Below are positions 16,107 to 23,891 of a stretch of 64,000 bases of DNA, one piece after another (position 1 is the first letter of the stretch; each line of letters opens with the position of its first letter). The stretch spans positions 57,736-121,735 of the forward strand of contig JAFRXY010000072.1 of assembly GCA_017441385.1 (NCBI GenBank). Reading direction: 5' to 3'. A program made the translations under genes and the position numbers. Below the pieces are notes generated by a model that worked only from the letters and a program-made list of their open reading frames with translations, was not told the DNA's origin and did no database searches. Source of the DNA: Clostridia bacterium. Its GTDB lineage: Bacteria; Bacillota; Clostridia; Oscillospirales; Acutalibacteraceae.

Positions 16107-18530
16107 GTGAACCCTTTTAAGAAATTGATTGAAAAATACCGCCGTATGCCCAAGCTGGCAAAATACCGCTATACGGCGTATTATGAAAAGCTCCCCGTGT
16201 CGGATAACTTGATTCTCATTGAATGCTTCAACGGCGACGGCATCACGGGAAATCCCTATTGGCTGCTGAAAGCCATCTGTGAAGATGAGCGGCTGAAACA
16301 ATTCAGAATCTATGTCGCTGCCAATCCGAAATACTACGCTTCGGTGTGCAGGACGCTTGCCGCGCAGGGCTTCACACAGGCTGTGGCGGTGGCGAAATAT
16401 GACTTTCTGTATTTAAAACTGCTGGCCTCGGCGAAATACCTCATCACCGACGTGTCGCTTCCCATTTTCTTCATCAAGAAGCCGGGGCAGATTCTGCTCA
16501 ACACATGGCACGGCACGCCGCTCAAAGGCTTGGGGCGTTCCATCCGGGACAATCCTCACACCATCGGCAATGTGCAGCGGATCTTCCTCATGTCGGACTA
16601 CCTGCTCTATCCCAACCGCTTCACCTTCGACCGGATGCGGGAGGATTACATGATCGCCCCCTTCTTCAAGGGAACATACGTGATCTCCGGCTACCCGCGC
16701 AATGATATTTTATTTGACCGGGAAGCGGCCGCTTCGGTGCGGGAAAAGCTGGGACTGCAAGGCAAACGCATTGTGGTCTATATGCCGACCTACCGCGACT
16801 GCGCCGACAATGAGGAAAAGACCTATCACGACAGAATGCTGCAAGGCGCGTTGAACGCCATCGAATATTCCGCCCGCGACGATAGTATAGTCATCGCCAA
16901 GCTCCACCATCTTGCCACCGGAAGAATTGATTTCTCCGGATACACGAAAATCATTCCCTTCCCTGCGGAATACGAAACCTATGAAGTTCTGGCAGCCGCC
17001 GACTGCCTGATTACCGACTATTCCAGCGTGATGTTCGACTTCGCCGACACCGGACGCAAGATTGTGCTGTACGCCTACGACAGCCAGCACTATCAGAACA
17101 CCCGCAGCATGTACTTTCCCATTGAAGACCTCCCCTTCCCCATCGTCACCCAGCCCGACGCGCTGGCCCGCGAGATAAGCTCCGTAAGCTATCAGCCTTA
17201 CGGCGATATTATGAAGGAATTCACCGGTTACGACTGCCCCGATTCCTCCCGGAAACTGGTCGAGCTGCTCTTTTTCGGCAAACCTTCCAAGGGAATGGAA
17301 CTCATCGACGGCTCTGTTTTTCACAACGGCCATCCGAATATCCTCATCTACGCCGGCACCCTCATCAAAAACGGCATTACCACCGCGCTGATGGGTATTC
17401 TGCAAAACACCGACACTGCAAAATACAATTATCTGCTAACCTTCTATCAGAAACTGGTCGGCGAAACCAAGGAAGTTCTGAATCGTCTCGGCAAAGACGT
17501 AGGCTATCTTGGAATGCCGGAGGGCAAGCCCATCACGTATTATGAGGCCATCTGCCAGTATCTCTATTTTCATTGTAAGATGGACCTTGACTTTACCAGA
17601 AACGCGGTCAGGAAAATTTCCGAACGCGACGCCCTGCGCTGCTTCTGCGGTATCGACTTCCGTGCGGCCATTCATTACACCGGCTATGAAAAAAACGTCA
17701 TTCACCTTTTCAACGCGATGAATACCCGGAAGATCATCTATGTCCACAATGATATGCTGCGCGAAACCAGTTCCAAAGGGAACATTCACCGCCTTTCCAT
17801 CATGACGGCTTACCGGCAGTTTGATAAAATTGCCGCTGTCCGTGAATCCATGCGTTCAGAAATCAGCGGCTATATTTCCGCCGATTCGGTTGACAGGATC
17901 GCCATAGCGCACAATCTCAACAATATTGATTTCATCCGAAACCGTGCCGCCGAGCCGCTTGTCTTTGACGACGACACATGGTGCAACCTGCCTTCTGACC
18001 GGGTGAAGGAGATACTCGCCCTGCCCGACGCGGTGCGGTTCATTGACATCGCGCGGTTCTCCCCCGAAAAAGGGCTTGACCGGCTGGTGGACGCATTTGT
18101 CCGGTTCAATCGGGAACACCCGGAGACCTATCTCTTTATCGTAGGCGGCTATGGCTCGGCATTTGAAGCGCTGCGTAATCAGATCGAAGAAAGTGGCTGC
18201 GACCATATCATTCTGATTAAATCCATCACCAATCCCTACCCTATCCTTGCAAAATGCGAGGCATTCATTCTCTCCTCCAGATATGAAGGACTTCCCATGA
18301 CGATCATGGAAGCGCTGATTCTGGGCAAGCCTGTCGTTTCCACCGACATTCCGGGGCCGTCGGAATTCCTTCGGGAGAGCGGCTGCGGCCTGCTGGTGGA
18401 GGATTCGACCGAGGGCGTTCTGGACGGGCTGAACGCCTGTTACGACGGTCGGCTGCATTCCCTGAAACCCTTCAATGCGCAGGCATTCAACCACAGGGCG
18501 CTGGAGGAATTCTACGCGCTGATCAACTGA
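16107..18530 (+). CDS. Bifunctional CDP-glycerol glycerophosphotransferase / GT4 glycosyltransferase
   Basis: An 807-residue cytoplasmic-face enzyme for a teichoic-acid-like surface polymer. The start is GTG 16107 (VNPFKK), 8 nt after GGAG; codons upstream lie in low-complexity spacer. Residues about 30-400 are a TagB/TagF-type glycerophosphotransferase (HGTPLKGLGR, GYPRNDILF, YMPTYRD, DCLITDYSSVMFDFAD). Residues about 415-800 are a GT4 glycosyltransferase (IDIARFSPEKGLDRLVDAF, LFIVGGYG, LSSRYEGLPMTIMEALILGK, STDIPGPSEF). The fusion implies glycerol-phosphate and sugar addition by one protein. It stands alone, 14 kb from the main glycan cluster, which contains a second glycerophosphotransferase. 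Confidence 0.88.
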   Translation: MNPFKKLIEKYRRMPKLAKYRYTAYYEKLPVSDNLILIECFNGDGITGNPYWLLKAICEDERLKQFRIYVAANPKYYASVCRTLAAQGFTQAVAVAKYDFLYLKLLASAKYLITDVSLPIFFIKKPGQILLNTWHGTPLKGLGRSIRDNPHTIGNVQRIFLMSDYLLYPNRFTFDRMREDYMIAPFFKGTYVISGYPRNDILFDREAAASVREKLGLQGKRIVVYMPTYRDCADNEEKTYHDRMLQGALNAIEYSARDDSIVIAKLHHLATGRIDFSGYTKIIPFPAEYETYEVLAAADCLITDYSSVMFDFADTGRKIVLYAYDSQHYQNTRSMYFPIEDLPFPIVTQPDALAREISSVSYQPYGDIMKEFTGYDCPDSSRKLVELLFFGKPSKGMELIDGSVFHNGHPNILIYAGTLIKNGITTALMGILQNTDTAKYNYLLTFYQKLVGETKEVLNRLGKDVGYLGMPEGKPITYYEAICQYLYFHCKMDLDFTRNAVRKISERDALRCFCGIDFRAAIHYTGYEKNVIHLFNAMNTRKIIYVHNDMLRETSSKGNIHRLSIMTAYRQFDKIAAVRESMRSEISGYISADSVDRIAIAHNLNNIDFIRNRAAEPLVFDDDTWCNLPSDRVKEILALPDAVRFIDIARFSPEKGLDRLVDAFVRFNREHPETYLFIVGGYGSAFEALRNQIEESGCDHIILIKSITNPYPILAKCEAFILSSRYEGLPMTIMEALILGKPVVSTDIPGPSEFLRESGCGLLVEDSTEGVLDGLNACYDGRLHSLKPFNAQAFNHRALEEFYALIN

Positions 18531-18552
18531 ATCATTTACATCACACCATTCC

Positions 18553-18595
18553 AAAGACTGCCGGAAACTAAAAAAAATTCCGGCAGTCTTTTTAT
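18553..18595 (+). terminator. Rho-independent terminator
   Basis: A perfect 14-bp stem (AAAGACTGCCGGAA with TTCCGGCAGTCTTT), A-rich loop, then TTTTTA. It lies 23 bp after the fused transferase. Confidence 0.9.
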
Positions 18596-18654
18596 CATGC
18601 TCTTTTCATTACCGGCATATAAATTCCACTGAAACTGTTATCTGAGGTGACAAC

Positions 18655-19176
18655 ATGAAAAACGCAATCGGTTCCGACAGACTTGGCGCCATTTTCAGGG
18701 GGCTGGCGCTGGTGATTCTCGGCGCTCTCCTGCTGTGTTATCCGGTGAGCTGCCAAAGCCCCAAAAACAAAAACACGCCCGAGGAAAAGGAAAGAACCGT
18801 CTACAGCGACACGAGGTACAGGATGGTGCAGGGCGCGGCCATTCACCGGCCTTCCCCCGTCAAGGGGCGTGAATATGTCTTCATTCCGCTCCGGCTGAAA
18901 ATCTCCGATAGCACCAGCATCATTTTCAGCACGCGGGTCTGCGTCACCGCGTATGCACTGCCTTCCTGTGAAGCTTGTCCTCATTCCCACGAGGCCGTGA
19001 CGGACGGCCGGGAGCATATCAGGGACTTCAGACTCTTCGACGGCATCATCTATGCCGGACGTGAAACCGACGGCTGGCTGGCCTTTGACCTGCCGGAAGG
19101 CACGCAATCGGTGCACGTGGACTTCTCAACCGGCATCCAAGAGGGCGAATGTATGTCATTTGACTGCAAAATATGA
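18655..19176 (+). CDS. Secreted DUF4352-like protein, possible lipoprotein
   Basis: A 173-residue exported protein. Residues 15-32 are a hydrophobic signal helix ending in YPVSC, a possible but weak lipobox (Pro at -3). The mature part has strand-rich sequence (GREYVFIPLRLKISD, then DGWLAFDLPEGTQSVHVDF) that follows the DUF4352 pattern of an immunoglobulin-like fold with 'GWLxFxxPxG'. Internal cysteines (SCEACPH) could form a disulfide or bind metal. Start ATG 18655 follows GAGGTG. It is flanked by a terminator and the EF-G promoter, so it is monocistronic. Function is unknown. Confidence 0.6.
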   Translation: MKNAIGSDRLGAIFRGLALVILGALLLCYPVSCQSPKNKNTPEEKERTVYSDTRYRMVQGAAIHRPSPVKGREYVFIPLRLKISDSTSIIFSTRVCVTAYALPSCEACPHSHEAVTDGREHIRDFRLFDGIIYAGRETDGWLAFDLPEGTQSVHVDFSTGIQEGECMSFDCKI

Positions 19177-19236
19177 ATAAATTTAGACATAAAAAAGAAA
19201 ATATATAAAATAATATAAATAACCATAAAAAAATTA

Positions 19237-19265
19237 TTGAAATTTCCAAAGCAGTGTGTTATAAT
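19237..19265 (+). promoter_or_regulatory. SigA-type promoter of the EF-G2 gene
   Basis: TTGAAA, 17-nt spacer, TATAAT. It leaves an unusually long leader of about 120 nt before TTG 19391. I found no convincing riboswitch or attenuator fold in that leader. Confidence 0.8.
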
Positions 19266-19390
19266 GTTCAACAAGCTGTGTATGAGATTGTAGGAATATT
19301 TTATCCATTATTACCCACGGTTTTGTATCGCTTTCAATGCAGCGCATTTTTTATTTCATAAACCCAAAAATTGGAAAGAGGTAGTTCAAA

Positions 19391-21445
19391 TTGAAACAGT
19401 ATCCCGCAGACAAGATTAAAAACATTGTTGTCACCGGTCACGGCAACTCTGGCAAAACATCACTGGTGGAGGCAATGCTTTATATATCCGGCGCCACCGA
19501 CAGAATGGGCAAGACAGCCGACGGCACCGCTATCTGCGACTTCGACCCCGAAGAAATCAAGCGCAAGTGCTCCGTTTCTGTTGCCGTTGCCCCTGTGGAA
19601 TGGAAGAACGTAAAATTCAACATGATCGACGTTCCCGGTCTTTTTGACTTTGAGGGAGCTGTCGCGGAGGGTTTCCGCGCTGCCGAGTGCGCTCTCATCA
19701 ACGTGTCCGGCAAATCCGGCGTGGCCGTCGGCTCCGAAAAGGCATACGCCAGAGCCGAAAAGGCGGGCATGGCCAAGGTCATCTTCGTCAACAAGCTCAA
19801 TTCCGAGAGCGCCGACTTCTACAAGGTCTTTGAACAGCTCAAAACGGCATTCGGCCCCACTGTCAGCCCGATTGTCGTTCCCCATATGAACGGTCATCAG
19901 GTGGATTGCTACATCAACCTGCTGGAATACAAGGCCTACCGCTACAACGGCACCAAGGCGGAGGAAGTTCCCATGCCCGACATGGGTCACCGTCTGGAAG
20001 GTCTGCGCACCGCCATCAGCGAAGCCATTGCCGAGACCGACGACGAACTCATGGAAAAATACTTCTCCGGCGAGGAATTCACCCCCGAAGAATATATTCT
20101 CGGCCTGACGCAGGGCGTCCGTTCCGGTTCCATCACTCCCGTCTACTGCGGCGCTTCCCAGACCGGCGAAGGCATTGATCAGCTCATGAACGGCATGAGC
20201 TGGCTGGTTCCCTCTCCCACCGAAGCCGAGCCTGAGGTCGGCACCGACGCCAACGGCTCTCCCGTGGAACTGGCAGTCAGCGACAGCGCCCTTCCCGCCG
20301 CCGTCATTTTCAAGACCGTCGCCGACCCCTTCGTGGGCAAGCTCTCCTACTTCAAGGTGGTGACCGGCAAGATTTCTCCCGACAGCATGCTGCTCAACAT
20401 GCGCACCGGCAGCACCGACAAGATCGGCAAGCTCTTCACCGTCTGCGGCAAGAAGCAGTCCGACACGCCTTATGTCGGCGCGGGTGACATCGGCGCTGTT
20501 GCCAAGCTCACCGGAGCCGTCACCGGCGACACCCTCTGCGCTCCCGCACGTCCCGTCACGCTCGAAGGCGTTGACTATCCCGCTCCTTCCCTGTCAATGG
20601 CCGTCATTCCGGTCAACAAGGGCGACGAGGAAAAGATCGCGCAGGGCATGATCCGTCTGACCGAGGAAGATCCCTCCATGCACTTCGGCACCAACACCGA
20701 AACCAATCAGATGATCGTCAGCGGTCAGGGCGAACAGCACATCGATGTAATCATTTCCAAGCTCAAGAATAAATTCGGCACCGACGCCAAAGTCGAAAAG
20801 CCCCGCATCGCCTACCGCGAGACCATCCGCGGCAAGGTGGAGATTCAGGGTCGTTACAAGAAGCAGTCGGGCGGTCACGGTCAGTTCGGCGACGTGTGGA
20901 TCCGCTTCCAGCCCAGCGAAGCGGAAGGCCTGGAATTCACCGAGGAAGTCGTCGGCGGCGCCGTGCCCAAGAACTTCTTCCCGGCAGTCGAAAAGGGACT
21001 TCTCGACTGCATGAAGACCGGTTCTCTCGCCGGATATCCGATGGTGGGCGTGAAGGCTACCCTTTACGACGGTTCCTATCACCCGGTCGATTCCTCCGAA
21101 ATGTCCTTCAAGACCGCCGCTTCCCTCGCCTTCAAGAACGGCATTCCCAAGGCCAACCCTGTGCTGCTTGAGCCGGTCGGCGAGCTCCATGCCTACGTTC
21201 CGGGCGACAACATGGGCGACGTCATGGGCGAACTCAACAAGCGCCGCGGCCGCGTGCTCGGCATGAATGCCGCGCAGGACGGGTTGCAGGAACTTGTTGC
21301 CGAAGTGCCGATGGGCGAGATGTACGACTTCGCCACCTATATGCGTCAGACCACCCGCGGCAGAGGCTATTTCACTTTTGAATTTGCCCGCTACGAGGAA
21401 GCCCCCTTCTCCGTCCTTCAGGAGCTTCAGAAGGAAGCGGAATAA
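19391..21445 (+). CDS. EF-G-like translational GTPase (EF-G2 type)
   Basis: A 684-residue protein with all five EF-G domains. The G domain is divergent: P-loop GHGNSGKTS, G3 DVPGLFDF in place of DTPGHVDF, and G4 NKLN in place of NKxD. Residues 72 onward (FDFEGAVAEGFRAAECALINVSGKSGVAVGSEKAY) match the EF-G2 paralogue rather than canonical FusA. Domains II-V follow (GQGEQHIDV, YKKQSGGHGQFGDV, ANPVLLEPV, RRGRVLGM, TRGRGYFTFEF). The start is TTG after AGAGGTAG. Translocase EF-G is normally in the str operon, so this is probably a second, specialised factor. Its precise role is not known. Confidence 0.85.
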   Translation: MKQYPADKIKNIVVTGHGNSGKTSLVEAMLYISGATDRMGKTADGTAICDFDPEEIKRKCSVSVAVAPVEWKNVKFNMIDVPGLFDFEGAVAEGFRAAECALINVSGKSGVAVGSEKAYARAEKAGMAKVIFVNKLNSESADFYKVFEQLKTAFGPTVSPIVVPHMNGHQVDCYINLLEYKAYRYNGTKAEEVPMPDMGHRLEGLRTAISEAIAETDDELMEKYFSGEEFTPEEYILGLTQGVRSGSITPVYCGASQTGEGIDQLMNGMSWLVPSPTEAEPEVGTDANGSPVELAVSDSALPAAVIFKTVADPFVGKLSYFKVVTGKISPDSMLLNMRTGSTDKIGKLFTVCGKKQSDTPYVGAGDIGAVAKLTGAVTGDTLCAPARPVTLEGVDYPAPSLSMAVIPVNKGDEEKIAQGMIRLTEEDPSMHFGTNTETNQMIVSGQGEQHIDVIISKLKNKFGTDAKVEKPRIAYRETIRGKVEIQGRYKKQSGGHGQFGDVWIRFQPSEAEGLEFTEEVVGGAVPKNFFPAVEKGLLDCMKTGSLAGYPMVGVKATLYDGSYHPVDSSEMSFKTAASLAFKNGIPKANPVLLEPVGELHAYVPGDNMGDVMGELNKRRGRVLGMNAAQDGLQELVAEVPMGEMYDFATYMRQTTRGRGYFTFEFARYEEAPFSVLQELQKEAE

Positions 21446-21483
21446 GGCGCTCGCATTCGCTCGCTTAGTGAATGGTGAATGGT

Positions 21484-21525
21484 GAATAGTGAATAATGTC
21501 GGAAGCGCTTCGCGCTTGGAATAAA
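21484..21525 (+). repeat. Dispersed intergenic hairpin repeat, copy B
   Basis: Same 42-bp element as at 15666-15707 with hairpin AAGCGC-TTC-GCGCTT; the stem difference from copy A is compensatory. It is preceded by extra GAATGGT/GTGAATG units and lies right after the EF-G2 stop. Confidence 0.85.
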
Positions 21526-21532
21526 AAAATAA

Positions 21533-21585
21533 TTCCGCCCCGGTCGGCTTTCCTTTGAGGAATGGCTGGTCGGGGCGGATTGTTT
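21533..21585 (+). terminator. Rho-independent terminator of the EF-G2 gene
   Basis: A 15-bp G·U-containing stem (TCCGCCCCGGTCGGC with GCTGGTCGGGGCGGA), loop of about 16 nt, then TTGTTTT. Confidence 0.75.
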
Positions 21586-21606
21586 TGAAAAATTTCGTCA
21601 TACAAC

Positions 21607-21635
21607 TTGCTTTTGTCTATATGATATGATATAGT
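21607..21635 (+). promoter_or_regulatory. SigA-type promoter of the zinc-ribbon gene
   Basis: TTGCTT, 17-nt spacer, TATAGT. The start point falls near 21642, so the ATG at 21644 would be leaderless. This supports TTG 21674 as the true start. Confidence 0.65.
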
Positions 21636-21673
21636 ATACTAGTATGAAACGAAACAGATGGAAAGTGATAGCC

Positions 21674-22702
21674 TTGAAATGCATTAACTGCGGTGCGGCG
21701 CTGGAGGCTGACGACAAATACTGTCAGATTTGCGGCGTACCTGTTTTTATGACTGAACCGGAAATCAACCCCCGCAACGATTCCCATTCGTCCGGGTTGG
21801 CTCCGTCTGTATGTTCGAAATGCGGAGAAGTACTGGAGCCCGGTGATAAATACTGTCAGATGTGCGGCACGCCTACAGGGACAGCCATTCGGCGGCATGC
21901 GGACGAAGAACCAGCTGAACGACAGCAAGGAAAAAACAAATTCATCCCGAGAAGCATCGGAATAATCCTGATAGTGGCGGTTGTGGCGGTATTTCTGATT
22001 ATCTTTTCCGCAAAACGCGGTCAGCTTGTCTGGAAAAATCCTCTTCCCGACAGCAATGTTACAATGGTATCCCACTCCGACGATGACATTTCATCTGAAA
22101 GTGCATTCAGATACGATATTCCGTATAATTCCCAGATCATTCGCATTCATACCCAAGGAAGCAACGCATCCCTGACGCTGGACATTTTCGACGAAAAATC
22201 TCTCACTTGGAAGCAGGTTATGAGCGCAAGAGCTTTCATCGGGAAAAACGGAGCGTCCTCAAAAAAGGCAGAAGGTGACAAGTGTACTCCTGCCGGCACA
22301 TTCGACCTGCTTTTTGTCTTCGGCACATCCCAGCCGGACACACTGCTGGAGTATAAAAAAGTCAGCAAAGACATTGTGTGGATCGACGACCCGAAATCCG
22401 CTTACTACAACACATGGCAAAGCGATAAGGCCAATTACAAAGACTGGCGCGAAGGCAAGCCGCTTATCAGTAAATTCGAGATGAAAACGGTCACCTACCG
22501 CATTGCATTCAACTTCAACGGCGACTGTCTTTCCAAAAACAGCGCGAAGTCCGGCGGAGGTTCCGGACTGTTCATCGAGGGCGTAGGTTCCAAGGGGAAA
22601 CTCAGAGCGAGCTACGGCGACATAAGAATTTCCGCCGGAGATATGAACAAACTGCTGAAATACCTTGATTCCTCCAAACACCCGCAGATTGAGATTGATT
22701 AA
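21674..22702 (+). CDS. Zinc-ribbon membrane protein with catalytically dead YkuD-like domain
   Basis: A 342-residue protein started at TTG 21674 (MKCINCG), preceded by GGAAAG. Two tandem cytoplasmic zinc ribbons use C3, C6, C17, C20 and C47, C50, C61, C64. One membrane helix spans about 94-113. The extracytoplasmic domain (about 150-342) follows the L,D-transpeptidase layout: EGDKCTPAGTFDLLFVFG corresponds to the 'GxxxTPxGxF' substrate strand, and SGLFIEG followed by SYGDIRIS correspond to the catalytic 'SGxFLH' and 'TxGCxxxS' blocks. The expected His is Glu302 and the expected nucleophilic Cys is Asp316. The fold is probably kept for binding rather than peptidoglycan cross-linking. The family call is inference from the motif order. 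Confidence 0.62.
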   Translation: MKCINCGAALEADDKYCQICGVPVFMTEPEINPRNDSHSSGLAPSVCSKCGEVLEPGDKYCQMCGTPTGTAIRRHADEEPAERQQGKNKFIPRSIGIILIVAVVAVFLIIFSAKRGQLVWKNPLPDSNVTMVSHSDDDISSESAFRYDIPYNSQIIRIHTQGSNASLTLDIFDEKSLTWKQVMSARAFIGKNGASSKKAEGDKCTPAGTFDLLFVFGTSQPDTLLEYKKVSKDIVWIDDPKSAYYNTWQSDKANYKDWREGKPLISKFEMKTVTYRIAFNFNGDCLSKNSAKSGGGSGLFIEGVGSKGKLRASYGDIRISAGDMNKLLKYLDSSKHPQIEID

Positions 22703-22705
22703 CTA

Positions 22706-22758
22706 TAAAAAACCGTTCCCTTCCGGCGTTCTCGGACGCTTTCGGGGAACGGTTTTTT
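22706..22758 (+). terminator. Bidirectional terminator between convergent genes
   Basis: Stem AAAACCGTTCCC with GGGAACGGTTTT, flanked by an A-run and TTTTTT, so it can act for the zinc-ribbon gene and for the minus-strand DHHW operon ending at 22781. Confidence 0.88.
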
Positions 22759-22780
22759 CGGTATTGCAATAATCAGATCA

Positions 22781-23881
22781 TCAGCCGGCGGAAATGATCT
22801 CGCGAATCACGGCAATTTCGTCCGCGCCGCTGTCAGCGGCCAGCTGCACCACGTCGATGAAGGCATATCGCTCATCCACCATGATGATTTTGGCGTAATC
22901 GCCCACAATGCAGGGCAGAAAACTGTTGGCAAAGGAATCCTTCAGAATCAGCAGGGTCTTTCCCTTCTTCACTCCGGGATTAGTGACGGTAAGAATGCCG
23001 TGATTGCCGCCCTGAAAGAAATTGTACTTGTCCTTGGTTTGTAGCGCGGACTCGTCGTAAAGGCTGATCTGAGCACCGTCGGCTTCCACCGTCACTTCGT
23101 CGGTCACTTCAAAGGCCGACAGCCGTTCGGCGGGAATCAGACGGCTGGGGACTCTCGACCAGAGCGTCCCGCGGAAGTCGTCGCTCACACTGACAACCGT
23201 CGGACTGTCAGTGTCATGCAGCTCCGTGCCGTGGGCAATCCGCCATTCATAATAGGCGGCCGCCGCTCCCGCAGCCGTCCAGTGGTGGTCGGTGGCGTAG
23301 TAATATTCCGGATTTCCGGAAAGTATGCCGCGAAGGTCGATCATATGAATATTCTCCGACCGCATTTCCCTTTTCAGTGAGGAATAAAGCGCGTCGTAAT
23401 CGTACATCGGCGCTCCGTAGGGCATGCGGTCTTTCAGCGCGATGCCGGCGGAAGGAACGTACATCACATAAGTTTCTATGCCGGTCTGCTCCGCGATCCG
23501 GTTGATTCTCGCGGCGTACTTCACGCATTTTCCGCTGTCCACTTCGCTCCCGGGCAGCTTCTGAAAGAGCCTCCCGTCGCTGCCGACGTAGGCGCCGCCT
23601 ATACACCCGCAGCCCAGCCGCAGCTTCACGCCGACTTCCGCCCCTTTGAGCCTGTTCCGCAGCGGGAACTGATCGGAGAGGTAATTTTCCAGACCTTCCT
23701 GAAACTTCCCCTCCAGAATATCGAATTCCACATCGGCGGCGGCGGTGAGCGTGCGGTTTTCGATCTCGGAAAGCGAGGCATCCGGCTTTATGATGATTAC
23801 CGACAGCAGAATCAGCGGGAATAGGATGAATAGCGCAACGCAGAGTGTCTTTGCGTTGATTGTATGATGAAATATTTTCAT
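22781..23881 (-). CDS. DHHW-family membrane-anchored SGNH-like protein
   Basis: A 366-residue protein started at ATG 23881 (MKIFHH), 10 nt after the MBOAT stop. One N-terminal membrane helix (about 12-32) is followed by an extracytoplasmic AlgX/AlgJ-like SGNH fold: FQEGLENYLSDQFPLRNRL, YVGSDGRLFQKL, YVMYVPSAG and the signature YYATDHHWTAAGA, after which the family is named, then LLILKDSFANSFLP, where the nucleophilic-type Ser sits. Such proteins pair with MBOAT acyltransferases and pass acyl (acetyl) groups to an extracellular glycan. The gene lies directly downstream of the MBOAT gene in the same operon. Confidence 0.85.
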   Translation of the reverse strand: MKIFHHTINAKTLCVALFILFPLILLSVIIIKPDASLSEIENRTLTAAADVEFDILEGKFQEGLENYLSDQFPLRNRLKGAEVGVKLRLGCGCIGGAYVGSDGRLFQKLPGSEVDSGKCVKYAARINRIAEQTGIETYVMYVPSAGIALKDRMPYGAPMYDYDALYSSLKREMRSENIHMIDLRGILSGNPEYYYATDHHWTAAGAAAAYYEWRIAHGTELHDTDSPTVVSVSDDFRGTLWSRVPSRLIPAERLSAFEVTDEVTVEADGAQISLYDESALQTKDKYNFFQGGNHGILTVTNPGVKKGKTLLILKDSFANSFLPCIVGDYAKIIMVDERYAFIDVVQLAADSGADEIAVIREIISAG

Positions 23882-23891
23882 AAGCAAATAA

